Source: Tipula vernalis (lineage: Eukaryota; Arthropoda; Insecta; Diptera; Tipulidae). Taken from it: a stretch of 64,000 nt of DNA. The notes under the pieces were generated by a model. That model did no database searches. It saw only the letters and a list, made by a program, of their open reading frames with translations, and was not told where the DNA came from. The stretch is taken from NCBI GenBank assembly GCA_958295665.1, contig OY282560.1, positions 21,907,653 to 21,971,652 on the forward strand, given 5' to 3'. Within the stretch, counting starts at the first letter, position 1. Each line of letters begins with the position of its first letter. This document shows, piece by piece, positions 11,721 through 23,018 of this stretch. Both the position numbers and the translations under genes were made by a program.

Positions 11721-14122
11721 TATAAACAATAACCAAATTGGCCAATGTTATACTATGGGGGTAAGAATTTGTACCTCCAAACTATATCTATTACCTAAAC
11801 AATAATATAATGTATAATTTATGAAAAATCAGTCGAATCCTATAAGTTGTTTCGGGAAATGGCATTATATATGTACTAGCTAGAATTCGGACAATGGAGA
11901 TTAATACGGTCAACGATAAGTTGATTAGTTAAGCATACAATTTATAAGAATGATTCTGAGCTTACCACTGGTGGGGTCTAATACCAGAAGATTGCATAGG
12001 GCTTAACATATTTGTTGTTAATTTAATTCCGCCAAAATAATTGTATGGTTTTAGTAATGATAATACTTAATATTGCACATTGTTTTTCAGTGTCATTGCT
12101 CACTCTGTATTTTTTTATCACAGTCTATAATTTCATATTAAAAAAACCTTGATTTATTTAGTATTGCCTTATTAAATTAAATTCCCTTGTTTTATTCGTT
12201 TTGTCGGAATTAATACTTTTTCAATAAGAATTAAGTCCGCGGTATTTTTTTAAACCATTTGCAGGTTTTTTTTTTAAAATTCCAACTCAAGTCTTTGGTT
12301 TAAATTTTATAAAAAAAATAGAATTAATGCCACAGGTAGTATGAAAAACAATTGGCAAACAAATGAAACAACAATTTAAACTTTTAAATTTATTTGTAAT
12401 TAATGAAATTGTCAAATTTCCACAACAAGTTTTAACACTTTTAAGAGGCGCGCTGTCATAATAAAACTTTTGAATCTCAAGTATATATAGCCAAGCAACT
12501 GTAGCCAAATAACTTATTTTTTTTCGATAGGCGGAATGTAAATAATTAATTTTAATTATAATATGTTGATCTCCTACTAAAAAAAAGCCGTTATATGACT
12601 TCACTTGTCTCAGTCACAGTGTAATTATTTCCCATATAAAAATTAAAATCCCAATTTAATGCATCGCTTGACCAATAGATGAACTTATAACATAAATAAA
12701 CGTACGTACATATAAACAAATCCAACCTATCAAGATTAATTAAGCAAAAAACGTATGAATCATTTATATATCGCGCGTATCGCTTTTAATAAAATTTATT
12801 TAGTTCTTATATTTATCCATAAATTAGCGTTTTCATTATTATTATGATTTGTAGGGTAAACGTACATTAAAATTTTTAATATTTCAATAAGAAAAAAAAA
12901 AAAAAATTGTGAAAAACTTAAATACAAGAAAATGACTTTTTACATTTTTTTTTTTTTTTTGGTCTTTATCTCACGAATACAATCAACCAACAACAACAAT
13001 ATTCTGCTACGACAACGAAATAATAATAAAAAATTTGCATTTTCCCATTTTTTATGGTTCTTTTAAAAACTGTTCCATTTGCGTTGTGTTGTGTTTGGTG
13101 TACTGTGTGCTTGGCTTGTATGGATAGTTTTTTTTTGTATATAGTACCTAACATAATATAATAATAATAGTAATATAACTAAAATATAAATAAATATCAA
13201 AAAAAAAATGGAAATAATGACACGGAAAACATAATAAAAATATTTATAGGTTTTAGTTTTGTTGTAACGATATAAAATGGAAATTCTCTGGTTGTTGTTT
13301 TTTTTTATAGTTTGAAGTTGAATAATTTAAAATACTTAATTATTGGGTTCAATACATTTATTAGTCGTTTTTTTTTTTGTTCGTGAGTAATTTATTGACT
13401 TTTTATGTATTTCTTAGTTTAGTTTTTTTTTTAAAATAATAATGGGGGAGTACTCGAAATAAATAAAAATTTAAATTTGAATGAGTTATTTTATATGATG
13501 TTAGGAAAATGGTCTCAAATAATATTCGTGTACTTGTATACAATAATAAGTACGTTTATAAATAATTACTCTATTATAACGTTTTGGAAATGATAAACGA
13601 AAAACTTACTTGCGAGTCCCCATACAGTTTCTGGTTAGATACAATACTATACATAACTTGAGAGATGTGCGTACGATTGATCATTTCACATCTTTCTTAT
13701 AATTTGAAAATCAAATTTGAGTAATAAATCAATTCCAACGGGAGCTAGTACAGAACGTTTGAATAGTATTTCACCGTTAATAAAAATTCATTCAACCGGT
13801 ATACTGGTAAACTGAAGAAACATAACTAAATATTTGATTGCTAAACAGCACCAACCATAATAAATAAAATAATTAAATGTCACGTTAAATTGATACTTTA
13901 TCTTAATTTTTAACCAATTTTATTGTTGTTATTGTTTTCTTTTAATTCTTTCAACTCTCAAAAATATACATACATACAAATACAAGATTTATATCGCTTA
14001 AATTAATTTCTTACTTAAAAAAAAACGTAAATAAATTACATTTTGGTTATAAATAAAACTAGACAACTCAAAAACCAATTTTTGACACTCCTAAAAACAA
14101 AGTTAACTCCGCAACAACGTAC
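11721..14122. other. AT-rich spacer with mononucleotide runs
   Basis: Contains poly(A) at about 12892-12905 and poly(T) at about 12946-12960, and many AAC and ATA short repeats. The composition is like intron, UTR or intergenic DNA of a fly. A 105-codon minus-strand frame at 12287-12604 has no recognisable motif. No gene called. Confidence 0.45.
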
Positions 14123-14153
14123 ACATATCGTCGCTGTAGAATTATTTTTGTCT
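14123..14153 (+). repeat. Left arm of a perfect 31-bp inverted repeat
   Basis: ACATATCGTCGCTGTAGAAT and the next 11 bases are exactly complementary, in reverse, to 20791-20821. By eye the match is 31 of 31 and stops abruptly on both sides. The arms are 6.6 kb apart and enclose the piggyBac remnant, a Gypsy integrase scrap and a short-repeat array. They may be the ends of one composite element, or ends of two copies of a small element in opposite orientation. Confidence 0.85.
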
Positions 14154-16183
14154 AATGGCCTTTTTTGGTCACATTGAGTTATATATGCGAACCCAATAAA
14201 TTGACGACGAGGAGCTCGAATCTGTCGGTTAAAATCGTCTGTCTCCGCCCGTTTTAAAGTTATTGGCTGCTAATTTTATCTAAGTTCGTAGAAATATGTG
14301 TAACCAATTTTTTAAAATCGTTTTTGAGCATAGATTTGTCGACATCAGTGATAATACACCATTAAGTCTATCTCCCTTTTAAATTGAGAAAAGTAAACAT
14401 AGTTAAGTAAATCATCCAAGATAGAAAAAGATGAATAGATAATTTAATATAAGAAAGGCCCAGGTCACTCACTCACTGATTCCGGAACACTCAATGCATA
14501 CTATGATGTAGAGAAGAACGGTAAAATTAAAAATGATCGTACCAATCATGATTCAGAATAAAAAAAAATCAATCAAAACAAATCGCTTAATTATTTATAA
14601 TAGCCCCGGAGTGTGTTTACAAACTCTATAGTGTAAACAAATTTTTTCCTGTCATAAACTTGAAGAAATAAAACAATATAACAATGAAAATTAAATTAAG
14701 TTTCTTACGTTAAATGTGGCTTAGTAGTAGCGGAATTTATTTATTTTTTTGAAGAAAAGCACAGCTTCCGCTTTTTCTCGGTCTGTAAGTTTTTTGGTGG
14801 ATATCCCGAAGCATATATAAAATCATCCTTAAAAGCAGTTACTATTTGGTTTAAGGTCTATTTACGATACAATCATCCTTAAAAGCCTTTAATCTCGAGC
14901 TACTCCTACTCGGCCAAAAAATTACGGCTCAAGAAATATCAAATGGCCAAATGGTGATTGTGGCAGCAGGCTCTGGAGATCACCATTATATATAAATTGT
15001 ATCCGTCCTACACAGTTGAAAAAATATTGCTTATGTAATGCAAATTGTATTACATATACATAGGCCCAGTGCAAGGCTGTATTATAAAATGATAAAAAGC
15101 TTGCATTAAAAGTTAGTTTCATACAATTTGCATTGATTTGTAATACAGCAATTAGATTAAATTTTAGTGTAACATTCCATTAGAATATAAAGCAAATTGT
15201 AGAAGAACCGTCAATCAACTGCATTAAAATTTGTCAAAGACTGCATTAATAAAATATTTTAGAAGTATTAAAGTTGCATTAAAAGCTCCGTAGTTTTTGT
15301 TTTTCCTGGATTGTTCTATGTTTTTCGTGCCTTGAGGTTGAGGATCGAAATCTCAGAGAGCATTTTACTTAAAAAAATAAAAACAAACTTTTATGTTCAT
15401 CTCATCTTTCAATGGGCGGGCTAGCCTAGTTCACTTTATGGTCGCCCAAGGTAATAACTTATAAATTAAGAACTGAAAAGCTTACGTTAAAGACATAATA
15501 GATATTTTCGAATCCGGAAAACTAAATTACTAAAGATTTATTAAAGCTGCTGATATATAATGTAGTCGGTTTGATTTTATGAATTTTATACCAGTAATGC
15601 AACTCGTGCATGATCTTATTATTCATATACACATTTAAGTCCGCTTGTTTTAGCGAATTTTATGTTGGTATAATTTTTCAATTTGAGCAGGTTTCTTTAA
15701 AATATGGTAGTTGTTTTCCAAGCTAGTAGAAAGGTTTTTATCCTTGCTATGGTCGATTGGAACGATTAAAATGGATGATTTGAGTAAAACATACCCTATA
15801 AATCGTATATGTTTTGCAATTGCTGTCAAAATTTTGGTGCGGCGAACAATTAAAAATAAAAATATTTTTTTTTTTTAAAACTTAACCAACGTATTGACAA
15901 ATGCGATAGAAAAATCGTTATTTTTGACACAACAAAAATAAATATTTTTGACATAAAAAAGCGGTTTACCAAGCGGTTCTACACTCAAACGTCTAGCGGC
16001 GAAATTATGCGTAACTGCTCCTAACTGCTCGTTAAAAATAACAAGAGCAGTTACGAGTAGTTCCTTGAGCGAAGACAAATACCTTTCTAATAGCGGTTTG
16101 CTAGCGGGTATTTGCGGTTGGTCCATTGGAAAGCAACTATTAGTGAGAGTTATCCAAATTTTTTCATAAACCGTTGTATGAAA
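14154..16183. other. Spacer inside the 31-bp inverted repeat, left of piggyBac
   Basis: Mostly AT-rich. A 16-bp phrase, AATCATCCTTAAAAGC, occurs twice at about 14820 and 14872. GCATTAAAA recurs four times between 15100 and 15285. Minus-strand frames such as 15875-16231 have no recognised motif. TTAA, the piggyBac target, occurs at several places (for example about 15889), but no terminal repeat could be assigned. Confidence 0.4.
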
Positions 16184-16282
16184 ATGGCTGATGATGAGGC
16201 AAGTAAAAGCAGATGGAGACGGTAAAAACATTTATTGCTAATATTTGTAAAAAAATTCTTAAATGCGTGTTTTATTTTTTAG
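16184..16282 (+). other. Candidate 5' exon and 61-bp intron of the piggyBac transposase
   Basis: ATGGCTGATGATGAGGC at 16184 has a good fly start context (AAAATGG). The frame stays open to 16221, where GGTAAAAAC offers a donor. The acceptor TTTTATTTTTTAG ends at 16282. Removing 16222-16282 (61 bp, a normal fly intron size) joins the short exon in frame with MSESQRQEE at 16284. The intron itself carries in-frame stops. This is sequence reading only; there is no transcript evidence. Confidence 0.5.
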
Positions 16283-16655
16283 TATGTCCGAATCGCAAAG
16301 GCAAGAAGAACTTAAAAGGATTATTATACAAGAGTTTGATGAAGAATATGAAAGCGACATTGGTGAGGCTATTGACGGTGAAGAAGCAGATTATATTCCG
16401 GATGAGAATGCTTCTGGTCCGGAGAACGAAATAGTTTTGGAAAGCTTCACGGACATTGAAAGTAGCACGCTGATATTCAATTAGTGTTTTAACAGCAAGA
16501 TGTACAACCACGTAATGAATATTTCCTTGTACGAGACGGAACAAAATGGAACAAAGAACCGACGGGTATTGGACGACTAAAAGCAAGGCTCGGCGAGGAA
16601 GTAGTCTAATTCCGATAGATATATTCAAAACGCTCATAACACCGGAAATGATAGA
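16283..16655 (+). pseudogene. piggyBac transposase N-terminal part
   Basis: Frame 16263-16484 contains MSESQRQEELKRIIIQEFD and a very acidic segment rich in Glu and Asp, as usual for the N-terminus of piggyBac-like transposases. After the stop at 16482-16484 another frame continues with NEYFLVRDGTKWNKEPTG, which matches the region before the core where family members have a D.T.W...P pattern. Short degraded phrases follow to about 16655. At least one frameshift lies near 16485-16500. Confidence 0.7.
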
Positions 16656-17585
16656 TATTATAACAAGAGAAACTAACCGAAAAGCTGAAAGTGAATTAGC
16701 GTAAAATCAGAAAATATTAATATGAACACTTCTAACAGATTAGGAGCTATATGCATATATTGGTATTTTGCTGGCAGCCAGATTGAGTCACAGGAATATG
16801 CAACACACGACAGAGTTGTGGAATACCAATAACATACTAGTCTTTCGAGCAACAATGTCGTTTCATCGCTTTCGGGCTAAAGGCCGTTTTATCAGATTCG
16901 ACAACTTTCGAAATCGCAGTGCGCGGCAGAAAAATAACAAAGCAGCTGCCATACGCTATATATGGATTAGGTTGAACAATAACCACAAAACAGTATATTC
17001 GCCGGCCGAGGTAGTTACTGTAGATGAACAAATATTTCCGTATAGAGGGAAAACCAGATTCATTCAGTACATTTCGTCGAAGTCAGCAAAATACGGAAAC
17101 AAAGTTTGGTGGGCTTGCGATTCAGATACCGGCTATCCTTGTGAAGGCATTCTGTATACAGGAAAGGAATCTGGCCAACAGCGTGAGTCTAGCAGGTATA
17201 AATCGAGTGGAAGAACAATTGTAGCGGACAACTTTTTCTCTTTAGATGCTGTTGAAAAGGCTTGGTTTTCGTTGGAACGCTCCGTAGAAATAAAAGGTGC
17301 ATTCCAAAGGAGTTGTTACCAGACCGGAACCGTCCAGTGCTCTCGACTGAGTTTGGTTTCTCCGAAAATGTCGCTATCGTGTCATATGTTCCAAAAAAGA
17401 ATCGGGCTGTTATTTTGCTGTCGTCACTTCATTATGACACTGAAGTGGTTGGCGAGGCTAAAAAACCGCAGGTAATTTTGTATTACAATAGGCATAAAGG
17501 GACCGTTGACAAAATGGACCAATTGCTGGGAGAGTACACAAGTAAACGTCAGACAAGGAGATGCCCGTTGGCTTTTTTTTTATAA
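16656..17585 (+). pseudogene. piggyBac transposase catalytic core (DDD residues present)
   Basis: Frame 16768-17475 carries the middle of the core. EVVTVDEQIFPYRGKTRF holds the first catalytic Asp, followed by IQYISSKSAKYGNKVWWACD. SGRTIVADNFFSL holds the second Asp. Near 17260 the reading shifts to frame 17262-17585, which gives VGTLRRNKRCIP, then AVILLSSLHYD, and GTVDKMDQLLGEY with the third Asp. The upstream part (16700-16830) reads CIYWYFAG followed by decayed sequence. All three catalytic positions are still encoded, but in two frames, so no active protein results. Confidence 0.85.
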
Positions 17586-17784
17586 CGTGTTAGATGTCGC
17601 AGCATTGGCATCGTATATCATATATAGAAAGGTAAACGACAGTCGTATAACTAAAAACACGGATGCCCGAAGACAATTTTTGAGCTCATTGGTTGATCAA
17701 TTAGTGACTCCTCAAGTAGAATTGCTTATGAATAACCCAAGAGTATATGGGAAGCTCAACGTCAAAAATGGAATAGAAGCCTAA
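17506..17784 (+). pseudogene. piggyBac transposase end of core, C-terminal domain lost
   Basis: After a T-run at about 17574-17581 the reading moves to frame 17506-17784: YNVLDVAALASYIIYRKVN, then RRQFLSSLVDQLVTPQVE and a stop. This matches the helical end of the piggyBac core (N...NA.ILY..). The cysteine-rich DNA-binding domain that follows in complete proteins is missing. The T-run is a likely place for the slippage that broke the frame. Confidence 0.75.
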
Positions 17785-19714
17785 TTTGGTTCACCGTTAC
17801 AACACAGGATTCCATTGCTAAACACCAGCAGGAACTCCGATCAAAAAAAATAATGTAGGATCTAACGAACAAATTTCAAAGAACAACTGTATGTTTATAG
17901 CACAGCCAACAATTTCAAAAGTGCCATAGATGTCTAAATTATGACCAAAACACGTGAAACAAAAATATTATTAAAAAATTAATAAAATAAAATAAAAAAA
18001 TTAAAAATGAATTAATTTCGATCGTTAAAAATAAAAAAAGATGTTTTTTATGTCTTTTCCACATAATTTCCATGTAAAACATATGAATGCCACAAAGACC
18101 TTGTTACGGTCAACTTGCGCCCTTGCGGTATCAACGCAGCATTGAAGTTGTATTGCTTGACGTGGTTTATGTGTTTGTGCTCTTTAAATTTTGGAAAAAC
18201 AATAGAGCTGTAATTTTTAAATGGAAGAACGTCAAAGACATTTGGAGTTTTTGTTGATGTGATGAGGGACAAGGAGAAGGAAGAAAAAAGATCAGTCGAT
18301 GTTAGAAAATTGAAAGCAAGAGATCATAAAATGACAAAAAAATAAAAAGATAAATACCCAAGAAAATATCAAATAAATTAAACATTAATTAAAAATTATA
18401 ATAAGTGACGCCATTACAAAAGCGTTTCAAATAAAGTGTTTTTGTGTTAAACGTATTAAAATACAATCGAACAAAAGTTATGTGGTGGTTGATGGATTGG
18501 TGCTTCGATCCAGCAGTTTGGGGATAATAATTAAACAAGAAAGGAAAAACCAAACAAAAGAAGACTGAAACCCCGGATAAATTATTTGTGGTTGCGGTAT
18601 AAAAGCATTACATTAATTTTATCAGTTTGAAGAAAATTGTGATTTTTTTCTGTTTTGGTGTGGTTTGGGTTAACGCAGTACAACAGCAGCGCATTGGTTT
18701 GATACGTGGTGGTACACCACGCGGATTTGTTGGCACACTGATTTTGGCTGTGCGGGGACATCTTGCGGATTTGTTGGCGGTTTTGGTTATGTCCGGAAGA
18801 ATACAGCGGTGCATTGGGGGACATCATCCCGTTCCGGTGGAGGCTGAGCACGGAATCACAAGTTGTATCATTGAGATTTACCGTAACAATTGTCGGTATT
18901 GTTAAATGAATTTTTTTATTTTAATTATTCAAATTATAGATTATTCTTAATTATATATATTATTTCTTTGATTAACTCCCGTTTGGGACCATTTTTTTTC
19001 TGTTTTTTTTATTTTTTTTTGTTTCAGGCAGATACACGAGCTCGATTATTTGATGGTTCATCATTTTTTTTCTCGGTTCGTCTTTCCTGGTCGGAGTTAA
19101 AATTAAAGAAATACTATGTGCTTTGCTTTGTTCTTGTTTTTTTGTTTAAAGTAACGTAGTTTCAGAAATTAATTATACTAAAGATTTTCTTTTGTCTAAA
19201 CAATTAAATTTAAAGATGTACGGTAAATCTGAAATGAGCCTTTAAATTAAACCACTTATTTTCAGGGGATGAGTTTGTTATACGGGTGTGTGGATTGTTT
19301 TCATCCAATGGCAGCATCATAAGTCTTAACGGGACTCCACCAAAAAGAACCCTCCCAGGCTGAGCATGAACTGGCAATTGCGGCAGGTGGAGACCGTGAG
19401 ATATTCTGTTTACGAAGGTGATCGCACGGTCGCCTTTACGTAACAACATTTTCGTCCATGGGAAGGTGTAAGAAACTTCCGTACATACAAGGGTTAATTT
19501 ATTGTTATAGTGACATATGTATTTAATTGGATTATAAATTATACCGTGTTATACAAATCACTGAACGCGGCAATGTGCGCTACGTGCAAAATTCTGTGCA
19601 ATTTAAATTATTCGCAAAATGAGTGATTTTTTTGAAATCGCTTGAGAAAATACTGAAAATTCATTTTGCTCACCACCACAATATATGGTTGTTATACAAA
19701 ATATCTTTTGTGTT
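17785..19714. other. Spacer with a less AT-rich patch and a splice-like tract
   Basis: At about 18650-18870 the composition is more GC-rich and contains GCGGATTTGTTGGC twice (about 18720 and 18764). Open frames exist on both strands there, none with a known motif. At about 19000-19030 a long T-rich tract ends in GTTTCAG, which looks like a splice acceptor. At 19210-19449 the minus strand has a 79-codon, non-repetitive frame that I do not recognise. None is strong enough for a gene call. Confidence 0.35.
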
Positions 19715-19905
19715 GTTTACTGAAGCTGACTGTATGTCAGCTGCAACAATTGCCTTAACTTTTGTCAACAATTGCGTTTCACGATTCGGTGTGCCCCTTA
19801 ATATCACTACTGAACAAGGAACGCAGTTTGAGTCTAAACTTTTAAGCGAGTTAACAAAACCTCTTGGCTCACATCGTATTCGTACAACGGCTTACCGAAA
19901 ATTTG
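19715..19905 (+). pseudogene. Ty3/Gypsy integrase core scrap
   Basis: Within an open stretch (19623-19982) the segment DCMSAATIALTFVNNCVSRF, then GVPLNITTEQGTQFESKLL and GSHRIRTTAY, is the integrase region around the second catalytic acidic residue. Gypsy enzymes read SRFG.P..I.TD.G.QF.S. here, so the catalytic Asp has become Glu (TTEQG). The sequence after RTTAY no longer matches (the PQ.NG motif is missing). The protein style is closest to the CsRn1-like elements at 40.7-46.3 kb, but it was not shown to be the same family. Confidence 0.75.
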
Positions 19906-20029
19906 AAATTATCTCTAACAACACAAGCGAAAAACTTCATCCCAGGATTTTAGTTTATTGTAATTTATTTTGTCGTAGTTAAAAATAAAAAAAAAACATG
20001 ATTCTTAATTTCAATATGGTAGAGAGTTC

Positions 20030-20720
20030 AAGTAGCTGCCTCTGGGCCAATTGTCAACCCGGTTTGTTTGTTACAATTTTTGTTACATCAATAAACGTAT
20101 TGGCTTGTTAGAACTGAACAAAAAAATTAAATCATAAAATTCTTCTATGGTCAGAATTACGGAGACCCTGCAAATTTGTTATATCATTTTATTAGCGGGC
20201 CCCAATGGCTACATCTTCGCCAATTCTGAATGCGGTTCGCTTGTTAGAATTTTTGCTACATCAATAAATGTGTTACTTTCCCATAATTAAAAACGAATTA
20301 AGAAAATAAATAAATAAAAATACTTCTGCTCAGGATGTCCATTCAGTAGGAGGTCCCATTCGCTACCTCTTGGACAATCCTAAACGCAGTTCACGTTTTA
20401 GAATTTTCGCTACATCAATAAATGTGGGCCACTGTAATCCTGAGCAAAATAATTTTTATTTTTTATTTTTTTTTTAATTTTTTATTAATTTAGGGAAGGC
20501 AAAACATTTATTGATGTAGCGAAAATTGTAGCCAATAGGAGACTGAAACCACAAAACAAATTTGGAGGGCCACCATAATCCTGGCCAGGAGAATTTTTAT
20601 TTTTGTATTTTTTTTTTTCATTTCTAACAAAAGGAAGGCAATACATTTATTGATGTAACAAAAATTATAATACGCAAACTTGAACATATTGTCATAACAA
20701 ATTTTCAGGCTAGCCATAAT
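20030..20720. repeat. Array of short units, direct then inverted
   Basis: Five copies of a core TTTT(T/C)G(C/T)TACATCAATAAA with G flanks occur: forward at about 20079, 20250 and 20404, then reverse at about 20503 and 20646. Unit spacing is about 145-170 bp, and flanking phrases (GGCCA, AATCCTGAGC and its mirror AATCCTGGCC) are also shared. The orientation switches near 20455-20480 around AT-rich runs, making a loose palindrome. The right end lies 70 bp from the right arm of the 31-bp inverted repeat. Confidence 0.75.
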
Positions 20721-20790
20721 CTTGACACTTGGTTACATATGTATATGTATTCATTCACGGTTTCCCAACAATAAAGGGTAAAGTGAAAAT

Positions 20791-20821
20791 AGACAAAAAT
20801 AATTCTACAGCGACGATATGT
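20791..20821 (-). repeat. Right arm of the perfect 31-bp inverted repeat
   Basis: Reverse complement of 14123-14153 over all 31 bases. The sequence outside (TTGTATATACG...) does not match the outside of the left arm beyond a few bases. Confidence 0.85.
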
Positions 20822-22116
20822 TGTATATACGATATTATATTCAAAAATCAATTTTGGCAGCATTTTGATTGCCATTTAAAAATATCTTAAGACACAAAAT
20901 AAAAGAAAAAAAACAAATTCAGGTGCAAATTAAATTTGTTAATTTAAGAATGTTTTTTTTTTTTTTTTTTGATGGTGTGTTGTATTTTGTATAGTTGGTT
21001 GAGATTTTTTGTTGTGTGTTAATTTGACTAATGATCAACGAAAAATTTACATTTATATTTGAAAGACTCGCGCTTATTATTCGTTTATGGATGATTGAAT
21101 ATTTGGCTGCGAGTGTTGGTTGTTGTTGTTTTTATTGTTGGTATTTTTTAATTTATCTGTCACATTCTTGAAAATTTATTAAAATTTTATTAATTAATTA
21201 AATCTATTATTTATTATTGGTGTTTACGGTTGTCACTTTATTATTATTTGTTGAATGTGTGTGCGCGAGACACGTACAGCTAGTATAAAAAATAAAGTGT
21301 CTACTGACATTTACATTTTTTGGATTAGTTTTTGTTATACATAACAAAGAGTTAATTAATTGTGGTATTTAGTTTTGAATTTAATGTGCTTTAAATAGTT
21401 AAATAAAATCGTTATTAGTGTGTAGCAAAATAAATGTATTAAACAACTATGGGAAAACAATAGTGCTGCGGAAAGCAACAACACCACTGCAAGGTTGATG
21501 AAGCTAAGTCATCACTTATTATGTGAGGGGTACGAGAGCGATATGTGGGGTGGCAGCCTCATTATTAAAGTTCCAACTTTTATTAAATTAATCTAAACAA
21601 AATATACTGTACTGTTCTCCTCTCCTACCTATCAGGTCGATTGCTGATTTAGGTATTAGCCGTTCACCGACAATTCAAATTTTGTCTCTATGCGTTACAA
21701 CGATTCATTTTTTTTTAACTTTTGTCAGGCAAAACAACAATTTGGTAGCTATATTCAACTCAGTTTATTTTTGTAAGGATTTTCAGAATTTTATAGAATT
21801 TAAAATTTTAATAATTTTAATAAAAACACAATATAAATAAAAGTTATGACATAATTAAATAGAATTAACATTTAATATTTAATTTTAGATAAAGTGAGCA
21901 ACAAAATTGCCTTAATCGAATGAACCATTAATATATTCAAGCAACAATTTTTTGAATAGATTTAGAGAATTTTTTCCCTTAATGATTTGGGAATTTTGTT
22001 CCAAAATGAAATGCAACGAACTAGTACCGAGTTATTATATATGTTCAAACAATTACGCGGAATGATAATGTGATATGTGACCCCATATCCCCATATGTGA
22101 TTGATGAGACAAATTC
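20822..22116. other. AT-rich spacer
   Basis: Poly(T) at about 20950-20968, followed by TGT- and TTG-rich sequence. It looks like UTR, intron or intergenic DNA. A mixed-composition patch lies at about 21460-21560. No frame with a known motif. Confidence 0.4.
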
Positions 22117-22336
22117 AATCAATAAGATTCTATCGGGTTTTTATAGACAAAATATATTACAAATAATGGCATTCACAACATTTTCGACTTGTTAATAATA
22201 ATCATTTATAAATATATCTACCAGAAAATGTGTATCGACTGCAAAAAATTAAAACTTTCCTTGAACTTTCTTTGTGGTAGTTTGGTATGATTTTAATATA
22301 TTTTGTCTATAAAAAGCCGAAAGAATCGTATTGATT
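22117..22336. repeat. 220-bp inverted-repeat element (candidate MITE)
   Basis: The first 42 bases (22117-22158) and the last 42 (22295-22336) are reverse complements with 39 matches. The shared arm includes TTTTTATAGACAAAATATAT. About 136 bp of AT-rich sequence separates the arms. Long terminal inverted repeats and no coding capacity suggest a miniature inverted-repeat transposable element. I could not define a clear target duplication. Confidence 0.75.
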
Positions 22337-22445
22337 TAATAGAGACAAACTTTCTCTTTCTATTATTCGTGTGGGCATAAAATACACAGAAATGAGAGTT
22401 TTCCTTGAGTTTTGTGATTTGGTGAATTTTATAATTCGCTAAATG

Positions 22446-23018
22446 TATAAAGTTAGAATTGTATTTTTGTCATCGACAAGAACACTCCAATTGAATGTCG
22501 CCATTACCGAGTCACCTGGGAGAAGAAAAGAGGCCGAGCCCAGGTGACTCAGTGTCGCAACTGCCAGAGATTCGGACACACAGCAACCAACTATGGTTGC
22601 TACTACAGATGTGTCAAGTGTAAAGAGAGCCACGAGCCTGATAAATGCGGAAACTCCGTGGAATTAAAAAAGCCAACTACAACAAATGTCAGGTGAGACA
22701 AAGATTTATTTCCAAAATTAACCCGCGTAATCCAGGTCCGGCCCGAATCCCCTCAGGACTCGGGTTGCGGAGAGAACGCATCTCATATGCCAGTATAACT
22801 AGCAGTAATTCATTAAATTCCCAACCATCCCTGCTCCCAAGAATAGTTTCGATCGCTTGTTAGAGGAGTGTGAGGTACTATTCGGAACCAACCTTTTCGA
22901 CCTTAAGGTCAAGTGCGAGCAATTCTTCACGGAATATGATCGCATCCCTATATCCAACATAGTTGAAAAACGCTTTACCTACATGAGATTTGTAGCCGCC
23001 CTACCCAACAACCCATGA
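22446..23018 (+). pseudogene. Jockey-like LINE ORF1 (gag) with zinc knuckles
   Basis: The frame contains THWEKK-like basic residues and then QCRNCQRFGHTATN, where the last Cys of the first knuckle is lost, and CVKCKESHEPDKC, a second knuckle. This is the compact triple-knuckle region of Jockey-clade Gag proteins that bind their own RNA. A later segment reads EVLFGTNLFDLKVKCEQFF and RFTYMRFVAALPNNP before a TGA stop, consistent with the end of ORF1. The stop overlaps the ATG of ORF2 (ATGA at 23015-23018). Internal frameshifts separate the knuckles from the end. Confidence 0.75.

Larger units (their letters stand above)
16184..17784 (+). mobile_element. piggyBac-like DNA transposon remnant
   Basis: A transposase gene of the piggyBac superfamily on the plus strand with recognisable start, catalytic core and end of core, but with several frameshifts and without the C-terminal cysteine-rich domain. 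Family members cut and paste at TTAA using a DDD catalytic triad. All three Asp positions can be found here. Terminal inverted repeats were not recognised, so the limits given are those of the coding remnant. Confidence 0.85.

Noticed and set aside
12287..12604. 105-codon minus-strand frame as a host gene
   Set aside because: No motif, very AT-rich, no flanking splice or promoter signals that I could defend.
18627..18905. 92-codon frame starting with a signal-peptide-like sequence
   Set aside because: The opposite strand is equally open, the composition is biased and repeats GCGGATTTGTTGGC internally; no cysteine or domain pattern supports a secreted protein.
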